64,000 nucleotides of DNA from Microbacterium lemovicicum (GCF_003991875.1 NZ_CP031423.1:1984001-2048000), one strand, 5' to 3'. Counted from the stretch's first letter, positions 8,764-17,472 are shown. Notes: a model not told the origin generated them from the letters alone. Numbers and translations are program-made.

Positions 8764-9707
8764 GCCCCCCGCCGCTGGTCACCGTGATCGTGCCCGGCTT
8801 CGACGTCGAGGGGTACGCCCCGGAGGCCGTGGACTCGCTCCGCGCGCAGACGCTGCAGGAGTGGACCGCCGTCCTCGTCGACGACGCCTCGACGGATGCG
8901 ACGGCGGCCGTGTTCGACGCCGCGGCGGCAGCGGATCCTCGCTTCCGGGCCGTCCGGCTGTCGGAGCGGCGCGGACTCGGCGCGGCGCGCAACGCCGGGC
9001 TCGACCTGGTCGACACCCCCTACGTCGCCTTCCTCGACGCCGACGACCGCCTGGCGCCGACGGCGCTGGAACGCATGGTCGCGACCCTGGCCGCGAGCGG
9101 CAGCGATTTCGTCGTCGGCGCCTACGTCCGGCTGCGCCCGGACGCCGACGGCGGGTACACCCCCGGGGTGGTCCAGCCGTGGGTGGCGGCCGCCACCGAC
9201 CCCGCGCGCACCGGCACGACGCTGCGGGAGCACCCCGCGGCATCCGGCAACATCGTCGCGTGGTCGAAGGTGAGCCGGACCGACTTCTGGACCCGCAGCG
9301 GCCTGCGCTTCCCCGAGGGCAAGCTCTACGAGGACCAGATCGTCGCCCAGCAGATGTACGTGCGCGCCCGGGCGTTCGACGTCGTGCCCGATGCGATCGT
9401 GCAGTGGCGGGAGCGCGCCGACGGCAGCTCCATCACGCAGCGGCAGGCGTCGCTGCCGGTGCTGCACGACTACCTCGAGGCGATGTCGGCCGGCATCGGG
9501 GTGCTCGAGGCCGCCGGCCACGACGCCGCGGTCGACGCGCGCGTGCGTCTGATCCTCGCGATGGACGTCCCGCCGCTCGTGCGCCTCGCCGCCGACCACC
9601 CCGACGACGTCTACCGGCGCACGCTGGGCGCTTTCGTCCGCGACCTCCAGGATCGGGATGCGGCGACCCCGCCGTCGCCGGAGCTCTCGGCCGCGCTGCT
9701 CTGGTAG
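8760..9707 (+). CDS. Family 2 glycosyltransferase
   Basis: 315 residues with a GT-A fold: LVTVIVPGFDVEGY at the N-terminus, VDDASTDAT, and the metal/nucleotide motif FLDADDRL near residue 95. There is no transmembrane segment, so it probably acts on a cytoplasmic-face acceptor. Sugar and acceptor cannot be told. The GTG start lies in the nadS stop (GTGA). TAGGAT at 8747-8752, 7 bases before the GTG, would also allow a separate leaderless transcript, so it need not be functionally tied to NAD synthesis. Confidence 0.8.
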   Translation: MSPPPLVTVIVPGFDVEGYAPEAVDSLRAQTLQEWTAVLVDDASTDATAAVFDAAAAADPRFRAVRLSERRGLGAARNAGLDLVDTPYVAFLDADDRLAPTALERMVATLAASGSDFVVGAYVRLRPDADGGYTPGVVQPWVAAATDPARTGTTLREHPAASGNIVAWSKVSRTDFWTRSGLRFPEGKLYEDQIVAQQMYVRARAFDVVPDAIVQWRERADGSSITQRQASLPVLHDYLEAMSAGIGVLEAAGHDAAVDARVRLILAMDVPPLVRLAADHPDDVYRRTLGAFVRDLQDRDAATPPSPELSAALLW

Positions 9708-9731
9708 CCGCGCTGCTCCGGTCCCGGTGCC

Positions 9732-11765
9732 TCAGCGGGGGCTGGAGAGAGTGCCGAGATGGGGCCAGGAGCGCTCGTCCACCGGAACCGGCCCCGTCAG
9801 GGCCGCCACAACGTCGGGTCGCACCGGCGACGGATCCGCGGGCGGACGGTCGGCGCGGCGATCCTCGTGGTCGGCCGGCACGTCGTCCTCCTCGATGTCG
9901 AGGATGCGCGAGGCGGCCAGCTGCTGAGCCGCGAGCTCCGCGTACAGGCCGTCCTGCTCCATGAGCGAGGCGTGGGTGCCCGACTCGACGATGCGCCCCC
10001 CGTCGACGACGTGGATGACGTCGGCGTTGATGACCGTCGAGAGGCGGTGGGCGATGGACAGCGTCGTGCGACCGCGGGCCGCGGCATCCAGCGCCTCCTG
10101 CACGACGCGCTCCGAGACCGTGTCGAGCGCGGACGTCGCCTCGTCGAGCAGCAGCACCGCGGGGTCCTTGAGCAGCACACGCGCGATGGCGATGCGCTGC
10201 TTCTCGCCACCGGAGAGCCGGTAGCCGCGCTCGCCCACGATCGTGTCGTAGCCCTGCTCGAAGCCGACGATCACGTGGTGGATGTTGGCGGCCCGGCAGG
10301 CCGCGTCGATCTCTTCCTGCGTGGCCTCGGGCTTGGCGTAGCGCAGGTTGTCGCCGATGGACGCGTGGAACAGGTAGGTCTCCTGCGAGACGATCCCGAC
10401 GTTGTCGATGATCGACGCGTGCTGGAGCGTGCGGACGTCCTGGCCGGCGAAGAGCACCGACCCGGCCGAGGCCTCGTACATGCGGGGGGTCAGATAGAGG
10501 ATGGTCGTCTTGCCCGCACCGGACGGACCGACGAACGCCACGTGCTGACCCGGCTGCACGCGGAACGACACGCCGCCGAGCGTCGGGCGGGAATCGGACG
10601 CGGCGTCGGGATAGCGGAAGACGACGTCGCGGAACTCCACGCTGCCCAGCGGCCCCGGCGCCTCCTCGGCGGAGATCGCGTCGGGCGAGTCCTGGATGGC
10701 CGGGACGAGGTCGAGGTACTCGAAGATGCGCGCGAACAGCGCCCGGGAGGTCTGCAGGTCGAGCGCCACGCGCATGAGCGCCATCAGCGGGAACAGGAGT
10801 CGCGCCTGCACGGTGGTGAAGGCGACGATCACACCCGCGGTGATGTCGGCGCTGCCGCCCGTGATGAGGAAGCCCGCCACGAGGTAGATGATGGCCGGCA
10901 CGGAGGACATCAGCACGCCGACGACGCCGAAGAACCACTGGCCGCTCATGGTCTGGCGCACCTGCAGGCGCACCTGGTTGGCCGTCTCGGCCTCGTAGCG
11001 GGCCTCCTCGGTGCGCTGGCGGTTGAACGACTTCGACAGCAGGATGCCCGAGACGCTCAGCGTCTCCTGGGTGATGGCCGTCAGCTCCGACAGCGACTCC
11101 TGCGTCTCCCCCGCGATGCGCGCGCGGACGATGCCGACGCGGCGCTGCACCAGCGCGAGGATCGGGAGCATGATGACGGCGATGATCGTCAGTCGCCAGT
11201 CGATGAGGATCATGGCGACCAGCGACGCGATCACGGTCACGAGGTTGCCGAGGATGCTCGTCATGGTCGAGGTGAGCACGCCCGCCACGCCGCCGACGTC
11301 GTTCTGCAGACGGGACTGGATGACGCCGGTCTTCGTGCGGGTGAAGAAGGCGAGGTCCATGCGCTGCAGGTGGGAGAAGAGCCGCAGCCGGAGGTCGCCG
11401 GTCACGCGGTTGCCCACCGAGGAGGTGAGCCAGGTCTGCACGATGTTGATGCCCGAGGAGGCCACGAACAGCACGATCATCAGCACGACGAGCTCGACCA
11501 GCAGAGGCAGCTGCGGGCCGCCGGCAGGGGGGAAGAGGGCGTCGTCGAAGATGCGCTCGATGATGAGCGCGGGAACGACGCCGAGTGCGGCGCTGACGAT
11601 CACCATCACACCGGTGAGGATGAGCTTGGCCCGGTAGGGGCCGAAGAGGGAGAGGATGCGCTGACCCAGGTCGGCGATCTTCGGCGCGGCCGCGTTCTCG
11701 GCCTTCTGCACCTTCGGATCGACCAGCCGGGATCCCGCCGGCCTGCCGCGCATGCCCATGCTCAT
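9732..11765 (-). CDS. ABC exporter, fused membrane and ATPase domains
   Basis: 677 residues, half-transporter architecture. About six transmembrane helices lie between residues 50 and 350. They are followed by an ATPase domain with Walker A GPSGAGKTT, signature LSGGEKQRIA, Walker B VLLLDEATSALD and the switch histidine in SIAHRLST. The C-terminal ~60 residues are an acidic/proline-rich tail. It probably works as a homodimer; it resembles multidrug/lipid exporters of the MsbA/BmrA type, but the substrate is unknown. No ribosome site precedes the ATG; TACGCT at 11777-11772, 6 bases upstream, suggests a leaderless mRNA. Divergent from the MFS gene. Confidence 0.88.
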   Translation of the reverse strand: MSMGMRGRPAGSRLVDPKVQKAENAAAPKIADLGQRILSLFGPYRAKLILTGVMVIVSAALGVVPALIIERIFDDALFPPAGGPQLPLLVELVVLMIVLFVASSGINIVQTWLTSSVGNRVTGDLRLRLFSHLQRMDLAFFTRTKTGVIQSRLQNDVGGVAGVLTSTMTSILGNLVTVIASLVAMILIDWRLTIIAVIMLPILALVQRRVGIVRARIAGETQESLSELTAITQETLSVSGILLSKSFNRQRTEEARYEAETANQVRLQVRQTMSGQWFFGVVGVLMSSVPAIIYLVAGFLITGGSADITAGVIVAFTTVQARLLFPLMALMRVALDLQTSRALFARIFEYLDLVPAIQDSPDAISAEEAPGPLGSVEFRDVVFRYPDAASDSRPTLGGVSFRVQPGQHVAFVGPSGAGKTTILYLTPRMYEASAGSVLFAGQDVRTLQHASIIDNVGIVSQETYLFHASIGDNLRYAKPEATQEEIDAACRAANIHHVIVGFEQGYDTIVGERGYRLSGGEKQRIAIARVLLKDPAVLLLDEATSALDTVSERVVQEALDAAARGRTTLSIAHRLSTVINADVIHVVDGGRIVESGTHASLMEQDGLYAELAAQQLAASRILDIEEDDVPADHEDRRADRPPADPSPVRPDVVAALTGPVPVDERSWPHLGTLSSPR

Positions 11766-11918
11766 CCGGTCAGCGTAAACCCGCCCGGCGACATGACGGG
11801 CCCGTCCCGCCCCGAGGCGACGGCGCAGGGACGGGAATGGGCTGTCGGCCGCCGCGGTTAGGGTCGAACAGTGCTGTCTGCGGGGGACGGTCACGCGCGC
11901 CGTTCGAGGAGACGATCT

Positions 11919-13421
11919 ATGACCGCCGACACCGACACCATCCGGACCACGACGGGCTCGCGGCCGATCACGGCACGGGAGTCCCGGGTCATCTGGCTGC
12001 TGCTGGGGGCCGCCTTCGTGGTGATCCTCAACGAGACGATCATGAACGTCGCGATCCCGCATCTCATGACCGATCTGCAGATCACCGCGCTCGCGGCGCA
12101 ATGGCTCACCACCGCGTTCATGCTGACGATGGCGGTGGTGATCCCCATCACCGGCTTCCTGCTGCAGCGCTTCACGACCCGCCAGGCGTTCATCGGCGGC
12201 ATGTCGCTGTTCTCCGCCGGCACGCTCATCGCCGGCCTCGCGCCCGGGTTCGAGGTGCTCCTCGGGGCGCGCGTGGTGCAGGCATCCGGCACCGCCATCA
12301 TGATGCCGCTGCTGATGACGACCATCATGAACCTCGTGCCGCCGAACGCTCGCGGACGCATGATGGGCCGGGTCTCCGTGGTTATCTCCGTCGCCCCCGC
12401 CATCGGACCGACGCTGTCGGGAGTCATCCTGCAGACCCTCGGATGGCGCTGGATGTTCGGGGTGGTCTTCCCGATCGCCCTGGTCATGCTGCTCATCGGC
12501 GCGAAGTGGGTGACGAACGTCGGGGAGACCCGCCGCGCCCCCATCGACCCCCTGTCGATCGTGCTGTCGGCGCTGGGCTTCGGCGGCATCGTCTACGGAC
12601 TCAGCCAGATCGGCGGCGCCTCGGCGCACGGCGGCAATGCCGACGCGGATGCCGCGGCCGCCACGGCGACCGTGTCGCTGTGGATCGCGCTCGTGGTCGG
12701 CGTCGTCGCGCTCGTGGCCTTCGTCTGGCGCCAGATCCGCCTGCAGCGCACGGACGACGCTCTGCTCGACCTGCGCGTCTTCCGCTCGCGGAACTTCACG
12801 ATCTCGATGACGCAGATGCTCGTGCTGTCGCTCGCCTTCTTCGGCTCCCTGACCGTCCTGCCGCTCTACCTGCAGAACGTGAAGGGCTTCACGGCGCTCG
12901 AAACGGGCCTCATCGTCCTGCCGGGTGCGCTCGTGATGGGCCTCACCGGCCCGCTCATCGGCCGCATCTATGACCGCTGGGGCACCGAGGTGCTCGTGAT
13001 CCCGGGAGCGTTCCTCACGAGCGCGATGCTCTGGTTCTACTCCACCGTCGGCCAGGACACCCCGGTGCCGATGATCGTCGCCGCACAGATCGTGCTGTCC
13101 CTCGGACTCGCGATGTCGTTCACACCGCTCTTCACGGCGTCACTCGGATCGCTCGAGCGCCGGTTCTACTCGTACGGCAGCGCCGTCGTCGGCACGGTGC
13201 AGCAGGTGGCCGGCGCAGCAGGCATCGCGGTGTTCATCACGGTGCTGTCGGGCGTCGCCGCCGCGGGCATCGCCGGCGGGGCGGAAGATGTCGCCGCGCA
13301 GGCCGACGGCGTGCGCGCCGCGTTCCAGGTCGGCGCCGTCGTGTCGCTGCTGAGCGTGATCGGATCGTTCTTCGTGCGCAAGCCGGCGGATCAGCCGGGC
13401 GTCGCCCCGATGGCGCACTGA
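11919..13421 (+). CDS. MFS drug exporter of the DHA2 (EmrB/QacA) type
   Basis: 500 residues with about 14 hydrophobic segments. The N-terminal NETIMNVAIPHLMTDL segment and the following TM helices are typical of DHA2 proton antiporters that expel lipophilic compounds. ATG at 11919 has GAGGAGA 6 bases upstream. A GTG 48 bases earlier (11871) is in frame and sits 6 bases after TAGGGT, so that GTG may be the transcription start and perhaps a second, leaderless translation start. Substrate unknown. No dedicated regulator is adjacent. Confidence 0.88.
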   Translation: MTADTDTIRTTTGSRPITARESRVIWLLLGAAFVVILNETIMNVAIPHLMTDLQITALAAQWLTTAFMLTMAVVIPITGFLLQRFTTRQAFIGGMSLFSAGTLIAGLAPGFEVLLGARVVQASGTAIMMPLLMTTIMNLVPPNARGRMMGRVSVVISVAPAIGPTLSGVILQTLGWRWMFGVVFPIALVMLLIGAKWVTNVGETRRAPIDPLSIVLSALGFGGIVYGLSQIGGASAHGGNADADAAAATATVSLWIALVVGVVALVAFVWRQIRLQRTDDALLDLRVFRSRNFTISMTQMLVLSLAFFGSLTVLPLYLQNVKGFTALETGLIVLPGALVMGLTGPLIGRIYDRWGTEVLVIPGAFLTSAMLWFYSTVGQDTPVPMIVAAQIVLSLGLAMSFTPLFTASLGSLERRFYSYGSAVVGTVQQVAGAAGIAVFITVLSGVAAAGIAGGAEDVAAQADGVRAAFQVGAVVSLLSVIGSFFVRKPADQPGVAPMAH

Positions 13422-13458
13422 CGCTGGGACGCCGTCCGCGTATGCGGGCGGCGTCGGC

Positions 13459-13596
13459 TCACATGGAGCAGGAGCCCCCGCCGCAGCAGGACCCGGAGGC
13501 CTCCGGGGCGAGGAGGTTCTTCTCGTCGGGGAGGGGCTGCAGCACGGGACGGATGTCGTCGGACGGCGTGGCGGTGGCGGTCTGCTGATCGGACAT
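13459..13596 (-). CDS. 45-residue protein with Cys-rich C-terminus
   Basis: Short ORF MSDQQTATATPSDDIRPVLQ... ending in SCCGGGSCSM, with three cysteines in the last nine residues. The coding call rests on a good start context: TAGAGT at 13608-13603, 6 bases before the ATG (leaderless), also GGAGGG touching the ATG. The amino-acid composition is orderly. The CCGGGSC tail could bind a metal or be modified. I do not recognise the function. It lies alone between the MFS gene and the AhpD-like gene. Confidence 0.6.
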   Translation of the reverse strand: MSDQQTATATPSDDIRPVLQPLPDEKNLLAPEASGSCCGGGSCSM

Positions 13597-13715
13597 CCCT
13601 CCACTCTAGACCCGCCGCCGCGCGAGGGCGCGGGAGAACACCCCCGGGCCCGCAGGACGTCTACCGCGGCCTCCCGAACAGGAGGAGACTGCGGACACCG
13701 ACAGAACGGCGCGCC

Positions 13716-14333
13716 ATGATCCTCACCCCTCCCCCCACCGAGCAGGCCTCGGGTCACGTCGCCGAGATGTATGCGGACGACCTCGCCGCCGACGGGCTCG
13801 TGTTCGCCCACACCCGAGCGATGGCCCTCAACCCGGAGGCTCATCAGGCGTTCGAGGCACTGGTGGGCGCGGTCGTCGGATCCCTGGGCCTCCGCGACTA
13901 CGAACTGGTGACCCTGGCGGCCGCCGAGGCCCTGGGCTCGACCCACTGCCTCCTCGCTCACGGACGCAAGGTCATCGCGGGGGGCATCCTCACCGAGGAT
14001 CAGATGGGGCAGCTGGTGCGAGACCACCGTGTCACCGGCCTGTCCGACCGCGAGATCGCGATGATGGACTTCGCCCGCAGGCTGTCGACGGATGCCGCGG
14101 GCATGACCGATCAGGACAGCCTGGCGCTGCGCGCCCACGGCTTCACCGATCGCCAGATCGCCGACATCGCGCTGACAGCCGCGGCACGCAACTTCTTCAG
14201 TCGCACCCTGCTCGCCCTCGCCGTCCCGGTGGACGAGGTGCCCGGGCTGACGCCCTCTGTCCGCGAGGCGGTCATGGAGTCGCGTCATGCGGGCAGCCGC
14301 CGGTCGACGGACGTCTCCGGCCTCGCCGGGTGA
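13716..14333 (+). CDS. AhpD/carboxymuconolactone decarboxylase-like protein
   Basis: 205 residues, all-helical AhpD-like fold. The active-site region reads EALGSTHCLLAHG, with Glu71, Cys78 and His82. It has one cysteine in a Cys-x3-His arrangement, not the redox pair Cys-x2-Cys of true AhpD. This matches the group often called peroxidase-related proteins. A role in peroxide handling is possible but unproved. No strong ribosome site is seen upstream of the ATG. The gene ends 39 bases before the IS481-family element and is intact. Confidence 0.78.
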   Translation: MILTPPPTEQASGHVAEMYADDLAADGLVFAHTRAMALNPEAHQAFEALVGAVVGSLGLRDYELVTLAAAEALGSTHCLLAHGRKVIAGGILTEDQMGQLVRDHRVTGLSDREIAMMDFARRLSTDAAGMTDQDSLALRAHGFTDRQIADIALTAAARNFFSRTLLALAVPVDEVPGLTPSVREAVMESRHAGSRRSTDVSGLAG

Positions 14334-14372
14334 AACCGACGCGACACGTGCGGCCGACCCGCCGACGGCAGT

Positions 14373-14401
14373 GCTAGTTGTGATGTCCAGGCAGGTTGTT
14401 G
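14373..14401. repeat. Left end of the IS: target duplication GCTAGT plus left inverted repeat
   Basis: GCTAGT (14373-14378) is the target-site copy. The terminal repeat starts TGTGATGTCCAGG at 14379 and matches the other end over 21 of 23 bases. The transposase stop codon TAG (minus strand, 14376-14374) lies in the target copy, not in the element. Confidence 0.92.
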
Positions 14402-15369
14402 AGTCTGCTGATGGGTGGGCCGCCGATGGCGGAGTGGGTTCGGTGATGATTGTAGAAGTGCAGCCAACCGGGCAAGGCAGCGCGTCGTTCGGTTTCTGAG
14501 GAGTAGAAGCGGGCGTAGGCCCATCCGTCGGCGAGGGTGCGGTGCAGGCGCTCGATCTTCCCGTTGGTCTGCGGCCGGTAGGGGCGAGTTCGTTTGTGGC
14601 GGATCCCGAGCTGGGTGCAGGCGTCTTTCCAGGCGTGGGATCGGTAGGCCGAGCCGTTGTCGGAGAGCACGCGCTCGACGGTGACGCCGCGTTCAGCGAA
14701 CCAGGTGACTGCGCGCTCGAGCACGCCGATCGCCGTGACGGCCTTCTCGTCTGCGCAGACCTCGATGTAGGCGACGCGGGAGTGGTCGTCGATCACGGTG
14801 TGCAGGAACGCGGTGCCGATGAGAGGGCGGTAGTGGCGGCCGCGTTCCCCGGTTCGGACGGCTTGGTCGCGGGCGTTGGCTTTGCTCTGCTGGCGGCTGA
14901 GGAACTTGTGTCCGCCGCCGTCGGGGATGTTGCCGAACTTGGTGACGTCGACGTGGATAAGCGAACCCGGGTGCGGGTGCTCGTAGCGTCGGATCGGCTC
15001 GCCGGTGACGCGGTCGATATGGCTGAGCCGGTTGATCCGGGCGCGCACGAGCACCGCGTGAACTGTCGATGCCGGCAACCCCAGTTCGCCGCCGATCTGC
15101 ACAGGTCCGAGCCGTCGCCGCCATCGCAACCTGACGATTCGTTTGACGACATCCGGTGGTGTTCTGGTCGGCATCGACCGCGGGCGACTGGAGCGATCCA
15201 CCATCCCCGCAGCGCCCTCGGCCCGATATCGGGCCGCCCACTTTCGGGCAGTCACGGGCGAGACCATGAACATCTTGGCCGCGACGATCACCGGCCACCG
15301 ATCATCGACGACGAGCCGCGCCAACCGAAGTCGAGCGCGCGGAGTCAGAGCAGCATTAGCGTGGGACAC
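14374..15369 (-). CDS. IS481-family transposase
   Basis: 331 residues. N-terminal helix-turn-helix (about 5-110: SHANAALTPRARLRLARLVV..., VSPVTARKWAARYR) and a DDE integrase core with LIHVDVTKFGNI, VIDDHSRVAYIEV and SDNGSAYRS...PYRPQTNGKIER. GTG at 15369 is chosen because AGGAGG lies 5 bases upstream; a longer ATG start at 15411 has no ribosome site. The reading frame is intact. Its TAG stop is donated by the CTAG of the target duplication: the last codons run CAT-CAC-AAC then TAG, leaving the element after the first base of AAC. Confidence 0.93.
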   Translation of the reverse strand: MSHANAALTPRARLRLARLVVDDRWPVIVAAKMFMVSPVTARKWAARYRAEGAAGMVDRSSRPRSMPTRTPPDVVKRIVRLRWRRRLGPVQIGGELGLPASTVHAVLVRARINRLSHIDRVTGEPIRRYEHPHPGSLIHVDVTKFGNIPDGGGHKFLSRQQSKANARDQAVRTGERGRHYRPLIGTAFLHTVIDDHSRVAYIEVCADEKAVTAIGVLERAVTWFAERGVTVERVLSDNGSAYRSHAWKDACTQLGIRHKRTRPYRPQTNGKIERLHRTLADGWAYARFYSSETERRAALPGWLHFYNHHRTHSAIGGPPISRLNNLPGHHN

Positions 15370-15483
15370 GAAGGCCTCCTGAGTGCGAGAGCGGTTCCTA
15401 GACAGCTCCACTCTCGCAACGGGAGGCCTTCACCCGTCAGCGAATCACACGCTATTCACGCAACAACGTCCCTGGACATCACA
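14379..15483 (-). mobile_element. Complete IS481-family insertion sequence, 1105 bp
   Basis: Bounded by inverted repeats TGTGATGTCCAGG/CCTGGACATCACA (13 identical bases, 21/23 over the longer match) and flanked by identical 6-base duplications GCTAGT. The NCTAGN target with a 6-base duplication is the known preference of IS481 itself. It carries one intact transposase. Intact ends, perfect duplication and intact ORF point to a recent, potentially active insertion. It lies between the AhpD-like gene and the 3' end of the Fpg/Nei gene. Confidence 0.95.
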
Positions 15484-15489
15484 GCTAGT
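15461..15489. repeat. Right end of the IS: right inverted repeat plus target duplication GCTAGT
   Basis: The inverted repeat ends CCTGGACATCACA at 15483, followed by GCTAGT at 15484-15489. The minus-strand TAG at 15487-15485 in this copy is the stop codon of the neighbouring glycosylase gene, so the insertion hit exactly that stop codon. Confidence 0.92.
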
Positions 15490-16324
15490 CCGGGCGCGCT
15501 CCGCCGGTCTGGCAGGTCGGGCAGTAGTGCGCGGCGGCCCCCGAGAAGGTCATCTCGGCGATCGTGTCGCCGCAGACCGGGCAGGCCTCGCCGGGCCGCC
15601 GATGCACCCGCATGTCGGCGCGCTTGTCGTCTTTCAGCGCCTCGGGGCGGCTGCCGCGACGCGCCGTCACGGCGTCGGCCAGGACGGTTCGCGCACTGTC
15701 GAAGAGCCGGTCGATCTCCTCGGCGCCGAGGGTGGACGCGTGCACGACCGGCGACAGCCGCGCCGCGTGCAGGATCTCGTCGGAGTAGGCGTTGCCGATC
15801 CCGGCGAACGCCTTCTGGTCCTGCAGCAGCGCCTTCAGCTGCTTGCGGCGACCGGAGACGGCCGCCGCGACATCCTGACGGGTGAATCCGGGCGCCGTCG
15901 GATCCGGGCCGAGGGCGGCCACCGCCGGCACGTCGGACGGGTCGGACACCGCCGACAGGGTGAGCGCCTTCCACGGACCGTCGTCGGTCAGATCGAAGCC
16001 CGAGCCGTCGTCGAGCCGCACGCGGGCGAGAAGCGTCGCCTCCCCGGTCCGGCGGGTGCCCTCAGGAACGACGTCGTGCCACAGCAGCCAGCCGTCGTGG
16101 CCCCAGTGCACGATGAGGTGCGCGGGGCCGGAGGCCGATGACACCCCGATGTCGAGCATCTTCCCGCGGCGCTCGACGGCGTCGATGAGCCCGCCCGCCG
16201 CCTCCGCGGGCGCGCCGGCCTTCACGATCTTGGGGAGGACGACGTCGAGGGCGGCGATGCGTCGCCCGACCGCGCGTGCGGAGAGGAATTCGGCGAGGGC
16301 CTGCACCTCGGGGGACTCGGGCAT
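15485..16324 (-). CDS. Fpg/Nei-family DNA glycosylase
   Basis: 279 residues. Starts MPESPEV, with Pro2-Glu3 as the catalytic N-terminus of this family. It contains the helix-two-turn-helix region (LLQDQKAFAGIGNAYSDEIL) and a C-terminal zinc finger of four cysteines (CPVC...YCPTC). It removes oxidised bases and cuts the abasic site. The sequence resembles the actinobacterial MPESPEV subgroup more than classic MutM, so 8-oxoG versus pyrimidine specificity is open. The TAG stop lies inside the target duplication of the IS, so the protein is not truncated by the insertion. Confidence 0.88.
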   Translation of the reverse strand: MPESPEVQALAEFLSARAVGRRIAALDVVLPKIVKAGAPAEAAGGLIDAVERRGKMLDIGVSSASGPAHLIVHWGHDGWLLWHDVVPEGTRRTGEATLLARVRLDDGSGFDLTDDGPWKALTLSAVSDPSDVPAVAALGPDPTAPGFTRQDVAAAVSGRRKQLKALLQDQKAFAGIGNAYSDEILHAARLSPVVHASTLGAEEIDRLFDSARTVLADAVTARRGSRPEALKDDKRADMRVHRRPGEACPVCGDTIAEMTFSGAAAHYCPTCQTGGARPD

Positions 16325-16391
16325 CCGCTCATGATGCCACGGGGCTCCGACACCCCGGTGGCGGAGCCCGGCCGCCGGTTCCCGACCGCCG

Positions 16392-17360
16392 TCAGTCCAG
16401 GTGGCGGCGCACGAAGCGCCCCATCTCGGCGAGCGCTTCCCGTCCGGCGGGCAGTCCGCCGTTCCACAGCGGGAAGGCGTGGATCATGCCGGGCCACGTC
16501 TGCAGCGTCGCCGCCGCCCCGGCGGCTCCCGCCGCGCGCACCAGCCGCACCGCGTCGTCGAGGAGCACCTCATCGGTGCCGACCTGCACCAGCGTGGGCG
16601 GCAGACCGCGGAGATCCGCGAACAGCGGCGAGACCAGCGGCTCGCGGCGCCCGACGCCGCCGGCGAGATAGGCGGCGGCGAGTTCGTCGAGGTAGGGACG
16701 GTGGAGCAGGGGGTCCGCGGCATCCTTCTCGGTCATCGACGACCCCGACAGCGTGAGATCCGTCCACGGCGAGACCAGCCACAGGCACGCCGGCGAGGCG
16801 GCGCCCCGGTCGCGGAGCACCTGCCGGAGGGCGAGCGCCAGCCCGCCGCCCGCGCTGTCGCCGCCGACGACGATGCGGTCGGGCGCGTAGCCGCTCGCGA
16901 GCAGCCACTCCCAGGCGGCGAGGGCGTCGTCGAGGGCCGCGGGGAACGGATGCTCCGGCGCGAGGCGGTACTGCAGGGCGAGCGTCCGCGCGCCGGCCGC
17001 CCGGCCGGCCTCCGTCGCGAGCGACCGGTGGCTCACGATCGATCCCGAGCAGTAGCCGCCCCCGTGGAGGAAGAGCAGCACATCGGATGCCGCGGCACCG
17101 GGCGCCGTCGACCACTCGGCCGGCACGCCTCCGGCGTCGACGGCCTCGAGGCGGATGTCGTCGGCCACCGGCCAGGTCGTCCCGACCTCCTCGATGCGCT
17201 GTCGGCGCGCCGCCCACCCCACGGGCCGGGGGCGGGAGCCGAGCATCAGCCGCACGCCGACCATGCCGGTCGGGTCGTCGCCGCTCATGCCCGTCTTGTC
17301 GTCGCCGGTGACGCCCGTCGGGTCCTCGCCGGTCACGCCCGTCGGGTCGTCGTCGGCCAT
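16392..17360 (-). CDS. Alpha/beta hydrolase of the hormone-sensitive lipase type
   Basis: 322 residues. Oxyanion-hole motif HGGGY, nucleophile elbow GDSAGG, acid VGTDEVLLDD and histidine GMIHAFPL form a complete HSL-family esterase site. Substrate is probably a short acyl ester. Residues 2-33 are four tandem copies of an 8-residue unit (ADDDPTGV, TGEDPTGV, TGDDKTGM, SGDDPTGM), which is not part of the fold. ATG at 17360 with GGAGG just upstream. Divergent from a MarR gene 112 bases away, a possible local regulator. Confidence 0.87.
   Translation of the reverse strand: MADDDPTGVTGEDPTGVTGDDKTGMSGDDPTGMVGVRLMLGSRPRPVGWAARRQRIEEVGTTWPVADDIRLEAVDAGGVPAEWSTAPGAAASDVLLFLHGGGYCSGSIVSHRSLATEAGRAAGARTLALQYRLAPEHPFPAALDDALAAWEWLLASGYAPDRIVVGGDSAGGGLALALRQVLRDRGAASPACLWLVSPWTDLTLSGSSMTEKDAADPLLHRPYLDELAAAYLAGGVGRREPLVSPLFADLRGLPPTLVQVGTDEVLLDDAVRLVRAAGAAGAAATLQTWPGMIHAFPLWNGGLPAGREALAEMGRFVRRHLD
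17262..17357. repeat. Four exact-length 24-bp tandem repeats at the 5' end of the esterase gene
   Basis: Units 17262-17285, 17286-17309, 17310-17333 and 17334-17357 are imperfect copies, abutting the start codon. Each adds 8 residues and keeps frame, so copy number can vary without breaking the gene. Confidence 0.85.
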
Positions 17361-17472
17361 GCCGCCTCCTCGTGCGCGTCGCGCGATCCCCGCGGTCGCG
17401 CCTGCCGACACGGTAGTGCACGGCCCGCTCCCCTCCCGCCTGCCCTGCACGGCGGGCCGTTAGAGTGACGTC

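Noticed and set aside
8760..9707. Glycosyltransferase as a member of NAD metabolism
   Set aside because: It overlaps nadS but has its own -10 box and a GT-A fold; no link to NAD chemistry is visible.
15370..15411. Upstream ATG extension of the transposase
   Set aside because: The GTG at 15369 has AGGAGG at ideal spacing and SHANA begins family homology; the extension covers the inverted-repeat side.
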